Assembly (NCBI GenBank): GCA_009663005.1
Contig: CM018913.1
Span: 3,317,421-3,327,420 of the forward strand
Source: Actinidia chinensis
Lineage: Eukaryota > Streptophyta > Magnoliopsida > Ericales > Actinidiaceae
DNA: 10,000 nt
Direction of reading: 5' to 3'
Position 1 is the stretch's first letter; the number at the start of each line of letters is the position of its first letter. The position numbers and the translations under genes are program-made. The notes beneath the pieces are model-generated. The model saw nothing but the letters and a program-made list of their open reading frames with translations. It ran no database searches and was not told where the DNA came from. Positions 1-6,800 of this stretch are shown here, in pieces.

Positions 1-147
1 AGGAGACATCTTTGTAGCACCTTTGTAGAAATCTAAGGGTTTAATTTGTAAAAACAATCAAACTCAAAGTTGGTTGTTAATAAGGTCAACACGTGGATTG
101 TTTTGTAATTTCTCTTTCTTTCTTTTCTTTTTTGTTTATTGAGGTAA
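1..147. other. Intergenic, no feature recognised
   Basis: AT-rich sequence with a T/C-rich stretch near 110-135, ending at the TAA target duplication (145-147) of the adjacent miniature element. No coding frame or RNA gene is recognised. Confidence 0.5.
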
Positions 148-555
148 GAGCATTTAAATCAGTCTTGCTATTACTAAATGGGTTATGATATCGATCGCCC
201 AATGGACGATCAATAAAGAGCACAAAATAATAATAAAAAAATTTATTTTTAATGTACTTTTCATACTTTTTAATACACTTTTATATGTTTTTATACACTT
301 TTTATATATTTTTATATATTTTTCACATTTTTTATACACTATCGACGTCCGTGGAGCTGTTTTTAGCATTTTCTTTACTAATTTTAAGCCAAATTAAAAG
401 TACAATGATTATGTTTATTTTTATGCTTTTTTTTTTATTAGGAATTGTAGCAAAGTTTAATTTGCGGTTCGTTTTTGTTAGCTTGATGTGCTCTATTTTA
501 AGATTTATCTAACTAAATTAGCAAAAATGATATTAATTATCCGATATTAATGCTC
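148..555. mobile_element. Tourist-like (PIF/Harbinger-type) MITE, 408 bp
   Basis: The left end is GAGCATTTAAATC (148-160). The right end, reverse complemented, is GAGCATTAATATC (543-555), matching at 11 of 13 positions. Both ends are flanked by TAA (145-147 and 556-558), a 3-bp target duplication of the kind PIF/Harbinger elements make. The interior is very AT-rich, with repeated TTTTTATA-like stretches, and has no transposase frame; short open frames on both strands are products of low complexity. Size, ends and duplication fit a non-autonomous element. The terminal sequence is not assigned to a named family. Confidence 0.65.
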
Positions 556-584
556 TAACAAATAAATAAATAGTCACCATTTTC

Positions 585-734
585 CCATCAGTTGAGAGTT
601 TTTTCGGCCTCCTTCCTCTGTATTTAAACCATAGGCGTGCAGTTGGCGCATCACCATCTCTGGCCAAAGTGCTACCTTACCTCTATCTCTTCTGCAACTT
701 CCTTTTCTCTCTTTTCTCCTCCATCTATGTCACC
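585..734 (+). promoter_or_regulatory. Promoter-like block: TATA motif and pyrimidine-rich leader
   Basis: TATTTAAA at 621-628 is followed by a C/T-rich stretch at about 655-725 and then an ATG in strong context (CACCATGG, 735). The TATA-to-ATG distance of about 110 bp is normal for a plant gene. No recognisable gene follows, so this may be a relic promoter, the start of a non-coding transcript, or chance. Confidence 0.3.
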
Positions 735-818
735 ATGGCCACACCCACTACCAACATGATCAATAAATTATTTACTGCTCTTAAAGCAAATTCTATTAGT
801 GTTCTAACTTTAGAGTGA
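735..818 (+). pseudogene. Short orphan open frame after promoter-like block (27 codons)
   Basis: The ATG at 735 sits in good context and begins MATPTTNMINK, ending at TGA 816-818 after 27 codons. The last codons run into sequence that may be the edge of an inserted element (from 813). I do not recognise the peptide. It could be the first exon of a truncated gene, a tiny peptide, or nothing. No good donor site was identified inside it. Confidence 0.2.
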
Positions 819-887
819 TTAATCTAAATAAGAGAGTCTATTATTTTTTTGTCTAGATTGTGATCAACCTGATTTAAATCGTTGCTC
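813..887. repeat. Possible small MITE remnant
   Basis: The ends read GAGTGATTAATC and, reverse complemented, GAGCAACGATTTAAATC. These are an imperfect inverted pair that resembles the left end of the element at 148-555 (GAGCATTTAAATC). The flanks are TTA (810-812) and TAA (888-890), which are not a direct repeat. At 75 bp it would be an internally deleted copy. Weakly supported. Confidence 0.25.
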
Positions 888-1318
888 TAATGGAAAGAGT
901 CCCATTACCATCTCCCAAGTTGCTTTCCCACCGGTCCGCCCGCCCTGGCTTTCACTTTGCATCCCCACCCTCCCTCATAAATGGAGAGGGTCCCCATCCC
1001 CAATCCCCCAATTCGACCTTGGCAATTTTTCCTTGTGTTGATTTAAAATATTTTTTACACTATCATAGGAATGCATTATATTTTTCTTTTATCATATGAA
1101 ATTATAAACTAATTATTATGTTTAATAATTTTAATACATTTTAAAATATTATGCAAGGGTAATTTTATAAATTTTCATAATAAATACATAAAATAGTATA
1201 TTTGTACAAAAGAGTGTGTAAAAGCATTTTCCAAACCAAAACAGCCCACTTTTCTTTTCATAGTATTGGATGTTAAAAATACATATAATATTTCCTGAAA
1301 GAATTAAAAAATGCTAGT

Positions 1319-1396
1319 TGAACGGACATCTTACTGAAACGGCAACGTTTTTGTTTCCTTATGAAACTAAAAAATAAAAACGTAAGATTTCGTTCA
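1319..1396. repeat. Fold-back inverted repeat of about 78 bp
   Basis: The left arm TGAACGGACATCTTAC (1319-1334) pairs with the right arm GTAAGATTTCGTTCA (1382-1396) with one gap and a few mismatches. Inside it, ACGTTTTTGTTT (1345-1356) pairs with AAATAAAAACGT (1372-1383). The arms are nearly continuous, leaving a short centre. It could be a tiny transposon remnant. No target duplication is clear. Confidence 0.45.
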
Positions 1397-1921
1397 TTTT
1401 TTTTTTCTGACTGCCAAATAAAACTTACTAATTCCAACAGTCCTAATCCTTCTTCACTTTATCCAGCAAGTTTCTTCCAAAGTTCTCATTGATTTTGTGG
1501 AGGATGAGCAGTTTTATTGTTATACGTAGTTTGTGGTGTGATGAAATGTTTTCAACATCATATGGGCTATTTGTATTTCTTTTCAATTATCAGTGAATTG
1601 ACTATTCGTATTTCTCATTTAACCTATTGTGCTATTTTGCACAAAGAAAAAAAAATCACAGGAAAATGACAATTAGCCTTCAACATTGGATATATCATAT
1701 ATCTGAACATGTTTGTGGACATAGTTTTTGGTTTGTGTGAGACTAGCTATGTGGCTGAGCAAACGGAAAACTTCTGATGATATTCACAACTTCTGATGAT
1801 ATTTAAAGCCAATGCATCAAATTTAGGTAGCTAGGTTGGGACTTGCAACTTATGACATTCCACTGCTTTTAAGGAATGTACATATGCAATCCCGATGTAT
1901 ATACCATGCTAAAAAAACATT
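1397..1921. other. Intergenic, no gene recognised
   Basis: AT-rich sequence. ACTTCTGATGATATT is repeated closely at about 1770 and 1789. No frame, splice pattern or RNA gene is supported. An open frame beginning at 1836 crosses into the Stowaway-like element and is not conserved. Confidence 0.4.
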
Positions 1922-2160
1922 CTCACTCGACCACGTATTGTTGGTCTTTCTTTTCATTTTGGGATATCTCAAAAAGATTGTTTACTTTGAAAAGTCAAAG
2001 CATAAAGTTTGTAACTTTCTAAATCGAACCCTTAATAAATATCTAGCTAGAAATATTTTGAAAGTGGGGGATAAAGAGGGCAATATTGAAATTAATGCCT
2101 CCAATGTCTGTTAAAATATTGAAACTTTAAAATAAGACTAAAAATATGGGATGGAGGGAG
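1922..2160. mobile_element. Degenerate Stowaway-like (Tc1/mariner-type) MITE, 239 bp
   Basis: The right end, reverse complemented, begins CTCCCTCCATCCCATA, close to the Stowaway terminal consensus, and is followed outside by TA (2161-2162). The left end begins CTCACTCGACCACGTA and matches the right end at about 18 of 25 positions. Next to it, TTTTGGGATATCTCAAAAAG resembles the subterminal sequence often seen in dicot members. The left flank is TT instead of the expected TA, and the left end has decayed, so the copy is old. The size is typical. No coding content belongs to it. Confidence 0.65.
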
Positions 2161-2253
2161 TATTTACTTTCATTATTATCAGGCAAACTAACTACCCAGC
2201 TTGCTGCTATCAAAGCAGTGTTCAGATGTATCAGATTTTTTAAAGCCTGTGGG

Positions 2254-2278
2254 TAATAGGAGATCTCCCCTCCTATTA
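2254..2278. repeat. Perfect 9-bp inverted repeat, hairpin with 7-nt loop
   Basis: TAATAGGAG (2254-2262) and CTCCTATTA (2270-2278) are exact reverse complements around ATCTCCC. It could form a stem-loop in DNA or RNA. There is no adjacent gene to regulate, so it may be part of an unrecognised repeat or chance. Confidence 0.4.
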
Positions 2279-2523
2279 GGTCCGTGCGACTCAGTTTAGT
2301 TTAGGAGATTTATTTTCTTTCTGAACCACTAACAGAATTTTTAGGTCAAAATGGCCTGAAACGATCCATCTCGTGGTAAATTGGACCATAAATTTCCTGA
2401 CCATTTAGTTAGGTTTGAGAAAGAAAGCAGTAATCTTTTCTGTTTCCATGTGTTTATTATATTTTTGTCTTTGTATTCTTACAAGTTTATCTTCTATATA
2501 TTTTTATTTGTCCCTCGAAATTC

Positions 2524-2745
2524 TTGAATCAGGTTTTGCTTCCTTGCTACCCATTCATGTGGCTAAAGCTTTACCTGCATTTGCTTAAGCAACGCAAGTC
2601 CAAACTGGGTAAACAACACAAGAAAAAGAAGAACTGTATCAATTATGTGGCAAGTCTCAGCTCAGAAATTGAACTTCTTGCGTGCAGATATTGCCTGCAT
2701 ATTATCTGTCTTGCTGCTTTCTTGTATTTAATGTCAAATTCTTGA
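2524..2745 (+). other. Unassigned open frame, 73 codons
   Basis: The frame MNQVLLPCYPFMWLKLYL... has a lysine-rich centre (KQHKKKKN) and a hydrophobic, cysteine-containing end (LLACRYCLHIICLAAF). I do not recognise it. The local base composition is less AT-rich than the flanks, and a possible acceptor precedes it (ATCAG|GT), so a 3' exon relic of a plus-strand gene is possible. The most likely reading is a chance open frame. Confidence 0.12.
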
Positions 2746-3077
2746 GCACCTATACGGTTGTTTATCACTCCATTTGCCTTATAAGTGCTAAATGTTGGGT
2801 TTATTGGTGTTTGACATCTTGTTATATTGATTACATACGATAGCGGGAATAATTTATGTTGTGTTGCTGTTCAAATTGGAAGACAGGACGTGGAAATAAA
2901 GTTATTCCAATGAAACTCACGGTCGTTGATGGTATTTGTGTATTTTGTTATCTAAGCTGCAAGATTGGCAGAGTTTGTTGCAAGACTGAATCATGTTATC
3001 CATTTATATTGTAAATAATATTACCTAATTATATTTATCTCCTAGTATTAGTTAATTAATCTGATTAGGTTGCTTGT

Positions 3078-3287
3078 TTAGACTGCTAGCATAAAGAACC
3101 AGAACAAATGAACAATTGTCAACAATTGATTCCAGAGAAACAAAGACAAAAGTTTACATGACGAATTCACAATAAACAACAACAGCCACTTGGCCTGTAC
3201 CAACTCCAGGAAATAATAACAGACCACATCACTTGACACCCACAGAAACCCAACAACTTCCAACTAGAGAGAGAGAGAGAACAATTC
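3078..3287 (-). other. Probable 3' untranslated region of the TIP1 gene with a (CT)n tract
   Basis: Directly after the TGA stop (3290-3288) the minus strand runs into a CT dinucleotide tract (GA on the plus strand, 3266-3280), then T-rich sequence typical of plant 3' ends. No perfect AATAAA is present on the minus strand between 3287 and 3000, which is common in plants, so the cleavage site cannot be placed. The open frame here is not conserved and is treated as untranslated. Confidence 0.4.
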
Positions 3288-4774
3288 TCAGTAATCTGTG
3301 GTAGGGAGCTGCTCATGAGTGCTGGGGCCAATGAATATGGCTTTGTAGATCACGGCGGCGATGTTAGCGCCGATGAATGGACCGAGCCAGTAGACCCAGT
3401 GGTTGTCCCATGACCAGCTGACCACCGCCGGGCCGAAGGACACTGCCGGGTTCATGGATGCACCGTCAAAGGCACCGCCGGCCAAGATGTTGGCACCAAC
3501 AATGAAACCAATTGCAATGGGTGCAATGATGCCCAGGTTTCCCCTTTTAGGGTCTATTGCTGTGGCGTAGACGGTGTAAACCAGTCCGAAGGTCATCACG
3601 ATCTCGAAAACCAGTGCATTCCACACACTCACACCAGATGATAGGGAAAATGCTGATGTTTCCTGCAGTAGATCAAAACAGTCAAGAAGTTAGGATAATG
3701 TGAGTCTAGTTTTGTTCACCCATTTATTTGGTTCATTGCTACTAATGTGACCTACACTCTTTTGACCAATCAAAGGAGAGGTTTTTGTTTGCCCGCATAT
3801 GGGTTCACCATTTTAAATGAAATTCATTTAACTCTTTCGATCAATTATAGGAGCTTTTGAATTCTTATTTGACTGATGTATTAAAACCCTCTAAATTTAA
3901 TTATTTTCTCTTTCGGTGAGGTGATATTTTTAACTTTTCCTTGAACAGCGCGTGCTCTCTCTCTCACACACAAACAAACACGTCTTGGTAGTTAAATGCT
4001 TTTTTATTTTATTTTATATAATTGAAGTTGAGTAATGAATTGGTTAAAACTTGATTTGAAAATTGAACGAGTTTCAAAATATTTTCAGTTTGATTTTGAT
4101 TGACTAACTTTCAACTCGAGATGATTCAATCGAGTCGATCATGAACTAAGCTCAAATAATTTTGTTTCCCAATTTACCAGTCCACCAGTTGCGAACTTGA
4201 GCAACAAGCAAGCCACAACTGAGCCAAGGCATTGGGCAATCCAGTACAAAATGCTTCTCAACAATGTTATGTGACCCCCAATGAAGGCCCCAAATGTGAC
4301 CGCTGGGTTCACATGACCCCCAGAAATGTTCGCCCCAACCGAAACCGCCACGAACAGTGCAAAGGCATGAGCCAGCGACGCTGCCACCAGCCCTGCTGGT
4401 GTTGTCGACCCATCGTCCGTTAGCTTGTCTGCAAAAACCCAAATTAAAACAAATTCATCAATCCTTACATCTGTCTTTTAAATAAAAGGGGTGATGATCG
4501 CCCTTTTTTAATTATATAAAATTATCGAAATACCCTTGTATTTATACATTTTAAATTATTTTTGTTCAAAAATTTTAGCTAAATAAAATGAGTGCAATTA
4601 GAGAAATTTGGTGTACAAACTAAAAAATAACGAGTACTTACTAAAAGTCATGCCAACGCCTTCACCGGCGAAAACGAAAATAAACATAGAGATGAACTCA
4701 GCTAGGGCGGCCTTGAGAGCATCGGGCTGGCTCATGTCCGCCGGGGTTCCAACCGCAATTCTCGAAATTGGCAT
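3288..4774 (-). CDS. TIP1: Tonoplast intrinsic protein, TIP1 (gamma-TIP) group aquaporin; three coding exons
   Basis: This gene encodes a six-helix channel of the vacuolar membrane. TIP1 proteins carry water and, in studied members, small solutes such as urea and hydrogen peroxide. The exons are 4774-4642, 4428-4178 and 3662-3288; joined they give 252 residues, the normal TIP1 length. The start MPISRIAVG is the first ATG after the TATA box, with A at -3. Helices lie near residues 20-42, 57-77, 99-122, 143-164, 172-190 and 217-239. NPA boxes are at 85-87 ([12 protein letters not shown]) and 199-201 ([11 protein letters not shown]). By alignment to AQP1, the selectivity filter is H65, I187, A196, V202, the TIP1 pattern. 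Conserved Glu26 and Glu148 are present, as is Cys118, at the position linked to mercury sensitivity in gamma-TIP. The C-terminus HEQLPTTDY is typical. GGLETSAFSL at the exon 2/3 junction and GPFIGA...IAA recall TIP1;3 rather than TIP1;1; this subgroup call is from memory. The gene appears intact. Confidence 0.96.
3663..4177 (-). other. Intron 2 of the TIP1 gene (515 bp, phase 0)
   Basis: The donor is GGACTG|GTAAAT after Leu128, and the acceptor is CTACTGCAG|GAAACA before Glu129. The join gives [16 protein letters not shown], matching the TIP1 loop between helices 3 and 4. The intron is longer than intron 1 and carries a short compound CT/CA microsatellite (3955-3972). I see no transposon ends or coding frame in it. 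Confidence 0.93.
4429..4641 (-). other. Intron 1 of the TIP1 gene (213 bp, phase 1)
   Basis: The donor reads TTTTA|GTAAGT, a full consensus plant donor, and the acceptor reads TTTTTGCAG|ACAAG. Splicing splits the codon for Asn45 (A + AC) and restores the family motif GMTFNKLTDDG. Reading through instead gives SKYS and then non-TIP sequence, so the splice is needed. The intron is AT-rich, as dicot introns usually are. Two introns at these places are common in TIP genes. Confidence 0.93.
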
Positions 4775-4860
4775 TTTTAAATTTTTTTTCTTAAAAATGA
4801 AAATCAAATTAAAAAATGCTCGAAAAGTCTATTTCTTGTTCACTGACTTTTCTTTCCCTA
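4775..4860 (-). other. Probable 5' untranslated leader of the TIP1 gene
   Basis: This is the stretch between the expected transcription start, about 30 bp past the TATA box, and the ATG at 4774. On the minus strand it is A/T-rich and has no upstream ATG, so MPIS is the first start met by a scanning ribosome. An in-frame TTG lies 33 bases upstream but is not conserved TIP sequence. The exact 5' end is inferred. Confidence 0.5.
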
Positions 4861-4882
4861 TTTTTGCTTCTAATTAGTGAGG

Positions 4883-4891
4883 TATATATAG
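4883..4891 (-). promoter_or_regulatory. TATA box of the TIP1 gene
   Basis: On the minus strand the sequence is CACTATATATACCTCAC, close to the plant TATA consensus. It lies about 110 bp upstream of the ATG, leaving a leader of roughly 85 nt. No competing TATA box lies between it and the start codon. Its position and strand fit the TIP1 gene and nothing else nearby. Confidence 0.6.
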
Positions 4892-5220
4892 TGTGGTCTA
4901 ATGTGAGTGGCAGTAGAACCGGATCAGCCGGTAGCTATCCGGTAACAGTACCTTTTTCAGCGGGAACAGTGTAAATTTTAGAATGTGTATATTGGAGCCA
5001 CCTGTCATTGACTGTTGAGGTGCCTCCCATTTCATCCTGTTGCGCCACATGTACCTCGAAATGATCTGGGCCCCATAAAATATGATCTGAGTAACCGACC
5101 ATGGTGATTTTTTATAGGGTGTGATGGAGACCATCGTGGTTAGTTGTGCCGGCCCCACTCTCATCCGTCAGGTTCCACGTAAGAATCCGATAGCTCCTAG
5201 CTGACTGCTTTTGTTTCGGT
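4892..5220 (-). promoter_or_regulatory. Upstream promoter region of the TIP1 gene
   Basis: This is a gene-free stretch upstream of the TATA box, somewhat richer in G+C than the surrounding DNA. It holds a CCGAC core at 5095-5099 (DRE-like), a CACATG E-box at 5046-5051 and a CCACGT at 5175-5180 (ACGTGG on the minus strand, ABRE-like). Such short motifs are common by chance, so stress or hormone control is only suggested. The next recognisable repeat begins at 5221, which limits undisturbed proximal promoter to about 330 bp. Confidence 0.4.
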
Positions 5221-5311
5221 GTAATTGCACTTTACCACTATAGTAACGCCGACAACACATGACCCCTTGTGGTTCAAAAACTTACACATAATCTCCTCGG
5301 GATTTGAATTA
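5221..5311 (+). repeat. Dispersed repeat copy A (plus orientation)
   Basis: Starting at GTAATTGCACTTTA, this stretch aligns over about 90 bp with the reverse complement of 6801-6897. Shared blocks include TAATTGCACTTTA, GTTCAAAAAC.TACAC and CTCG.GATT. Similar sequence, beginning with TTGCACTTT and containing GGTTCAAAAAC, is familiar from plant intergenic DNA, though I cannot name the family. It lies at the outer edge of the TIP1 promoter. Confidence 0.5.
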
Positions 5312-5548
5312 AAGTGTTATTTGATAGGAATCCATCATTTTTAATGGTCTGTTTCTACACGCGCATGGTAGGGCGTGAGATCATACTTCTCCCACCAAAA
5401 TGGATTATGAAAAGTCAATAATACCCTCTGGAGATCTTATTATATGCCCCCCAACATATTCTGATGCTTTAAAACTCTATACTTTTCAGGTGGCTGCTCC
5501 TTACCCCTTGCATTCACAGAGGCTGCTCATGTGAGATTTGTGTGTAAT

Positions 5549-5586
<38 letters not shown>
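5549..5586. repeat. Compound microsatellite (AC)7(AT)12
   Basis: A perfect AC run (5549-5562) passes directly into a perfect AT run (5563-5586). The AT run abuts the left terminus of the inverted-repeat element with no base between, and the same AT/TA repeat resumes at the element's right end. This is what insertion into a pre-existing (TA)n tract would leave. Confidence 0.85.
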
Positions 5587-5677
5587 CGAGGCGGATCAGG
5601 GGACATAATTTTTAACACAAATTTAGACACTTCATCCTGACTCTTGAAATCAAGGGTTAGGATTAAAATAACCTCTC
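5587..5677 (+). repeat. Left terminal inverted repeat of the (TA)n-flanked element
   Basis: It begins CGAGGCGGATCAGGGGACAT and ends ATAACCTCTC. It differs from the right arm mainly in the first 25 bp and in a variable patch at 5631-5639. The inner half is identical to the right arm. Confidence 0.8.
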
Positions 5678-6457
5678 CCCTTCCCCATCCGCCCTAATTT
5701 TTTTGCCACCAATTGGAGCCCTAATTTTTTTTTCCAGATTTTAATCCTCTCTAGAGATTCGATCCAATAGTTATCCAATTCGTTCATCCCTTTCTTTATT
5801 TTTTTGTCCGTCACAAATGTTTTCTTTTTCTTTTTGGTCATCATGATTGTTATGATTTGAGTTTGTAAACATGGATTTATGTTAACGTTCCTCTCTGTTT
5901 TTGTCACTGAACGATATTCCGTTGGTTGTTTTTCAATTTTTCTTCCTCTAGATCCTTGGATCAGATTGGGGTTGTAGGAAAAACATTATTGAGATGTATT
6001 CGATATGCAAACCTGCATTGCTTTTATTATGAATATTTGATTCTGTCGTTTTGTTCTTCTTTGATTAGTTTTTTTGGCCTTGGTGGGGGACGGACATCAC
6101 TACCCTTATCTTCCTCTGATTTTAATGCATTTAAGCTTATGTCTTAAGAAATTACCTGAAAAACAGTTTCCAAATTTTATGACTTGTACTTTGTTAATAA
6201 TTTGTTGTAACCTTGAAAACTTTCTAAAAGCTTGTTGGAGATTGTGTTTGATGAAATACGATTTTCCCAAATATCTGATAAGGGAGAGTGTTAGAACCAT
6301 CATTATGTGTTGAGAATCGTGAGAATCGTGGCCGACGGTTTTGGGAGGTGGGATTTGGGAGAAGGTTGTGAGAATCGTGATCTGTTCACAGACATTTTGG
6401 AATAAATGGCATTAATAAAATTAAAATAAAATAAAGGGATAATTAAGTGAGGGAGAA
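5678..6457. other. Interior of the (TA)n-flanked element
   Basis: No transposase domain is recognised in any frame; the longest frames are 65-85 codons and unlike known proteins. The left part (5690-5830) has CCCTAATTTTTT-type and T/C-rich stretches resembling a plant gene leader. A polypyrimidine run ending in CTCTAG at about 5942-5951, followed by ATCCTTGGATCAG, looks like a 3' splice site. This could be captured host gene sequence, but nothing here identifies a donor gene. Confidence 0.3.
6312..6378. repeat. Three copies of GAGAATCGT
   Basis: Two copies are in perfect tandem (6312-6320 and 6321-6329) and a third lies at 6370-6378, all in the same direction. They are internal to the long-TIR element, about 80-150 bp inside its right arm. 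Subterminal repeats can bind transposase in some DNA elements; that role here is only a possibility. Confidence 0.5.
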
Positions 6458-6548
6458 GAGAGGTTATTTTAATCCTAACCCTTGATTTCAAGAGTTATGA
6501 TAGGGTGTCTAAATTTGTGTTAAAAATTGTGTCCCCAAATCCGTCCCC

Positions 6549-6549
<1 letters not shown>
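6458..6549 (-). repeat. Right terminal inverted repeat of the (TA)n-flanked element
   Basis: Read on the minus strand it begins CGGGGACGGATTTGGGGACA and ends ATAACCTCTC. It is one base longer than the left arm. It may be nearer the ancestral end, since its first bases form the more regular G-rich motif; that is inference. Confidence 0.8.

Positions 6550-6584
<35 letters not shown>
6550..6584. repeat. (TA)n microsatellite, 35 bp
   Basis: A pure TA run follows the last base of the element's right arm and continues the dinucleotide repeat found on its left. Together they read as one interrupted microsatellite. Confidence 0.85.
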
Positions 6585-6586
<2 letters not shown>

Positions 6587-6600
6587 CACACAAGCATATA

Positions 6601-6722
6601 TGGGGAGATAGAGAGGAAGTGGGTTTGAAATATTTTTAGAGAGATATATGTATTTAATATATATATAGAGAGAGAGAATAGTTTATTTGAACTCTTTTTA
6701 GAGAGAGAAAGCGAGAGGGAGT
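6601..6722. repeat. GA-rich and TA-rich simple sequence
   Basis: Broken GA runs (for example around 6638-6648, 6667-6678 and 6700-6720) alternate with TATATA stretches. It is low-complexity DNA without coding character. Confidence 0.6.
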
Positions 6723-6800
6723 GATATAGTGATGAAAACTCGATATAAGACTAAGGGTAATATAGACTTATACCAAAATCATTAACACAATCAGGAATTA

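Larger units (their letters stand above)
556..1318. other. Intergenic stretch with promoter-like block and GC-richer patch
   Basis: The stretch carries the promoter-like block and short frame at 585-818 and the possible element remnant at 813-887, both listed separately. 895-1030 is richer in C and G than its surroundings; its 69-codon open frame (890-1099) matches no family I recognise and runs into AT-rich sequence. 1035-1318 is AT-rich with nothing recognised. Confidence 0.4.
2161..3077. other. Intergenic stretch between Stowaway-like MITE and TIP1 3' end
   Basis: The stretch contains a perfect short inverted repeat (2254-2278) and an unassigned open frame (2524-2745), both listed separately. 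The remainder is moderately AT-rich with no splice-linked frames I can support. It is the downstream side of the TIP1 gene, whose polyadenylation site may fall in its right-hand part. Confidence 0.4.
5587..6549. mobile_element. Long-TIR non-autonomous DNA transposon inserted in a (TA)n microsatellite, 963 bp
   Basis: Terminal inverted repeats at 5587-5677 and 6458-6549 align with about 9 mismatches and one gap over 91/92 bp, roughly 89% identity. They include exact blocks of 24 bp (5607-5630) and 38 bp (5640-5677). Both ends lie directly against AT/TA dinucleotide runs, so the target duplication cannot be read. Rice Micron elements are known to sit in (TA)n in this way, and long TIRs recall Mutator-like elements; assignment to either is inference. 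The interior of about 780 bp has no transposase frame. It is T-rich on the left and carries a repeated GAGAATCGT near the right. It lies about 0.8 kb upstream of the TIP1 start. Confidence 0.8.

Noticed and set aside
813..887. A complete Tourist-type element
   Set aside because: The flanks TTA and TAA are not a direct duplication and the ends match poorly; kept only as a low-confidence remnant.
890..1099. 69-codon open frame in a C-rich patch
   Set aside because: Proline/serine-rich composition follows from base bias; no family resemblance, and the end runs into AT-rich DNA.
1836..2114. 92-codon open frame
   Set aside because: Most of it lies inside the Stowaway-like element, and the peptide is not recognisable.
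4152..4442. Overlapping minus-strand and plus-strand open frames across TIP1 exon 2
   Set aside because: They are other frames of a clearly conserved exon; only the frame with AHAF...VNPAVTFG matches the TIP family.
4598..4807. Extension of TIP1 exon 1 upstream to 4807
   Set aside because: The extension begins at TTG, not ATG, and adds lysine-rich sequence absent from TIP1 proteins; MPIS is the conserved start.
4898..5164. 88-codon minus-strand open frame upstream of TIP1
   Set aside because: It lies upstream of the TATA box, has no recognisable domain, and is best explained as promoter sequence.
5650..5907. 85-codon minus-strand open frame in the long-TIR element
   Set aside because: It begins inside the element, runs through the T-rich interior and the left terminal repeat, and is lysine-rich only because of poly(T) on the other strand.
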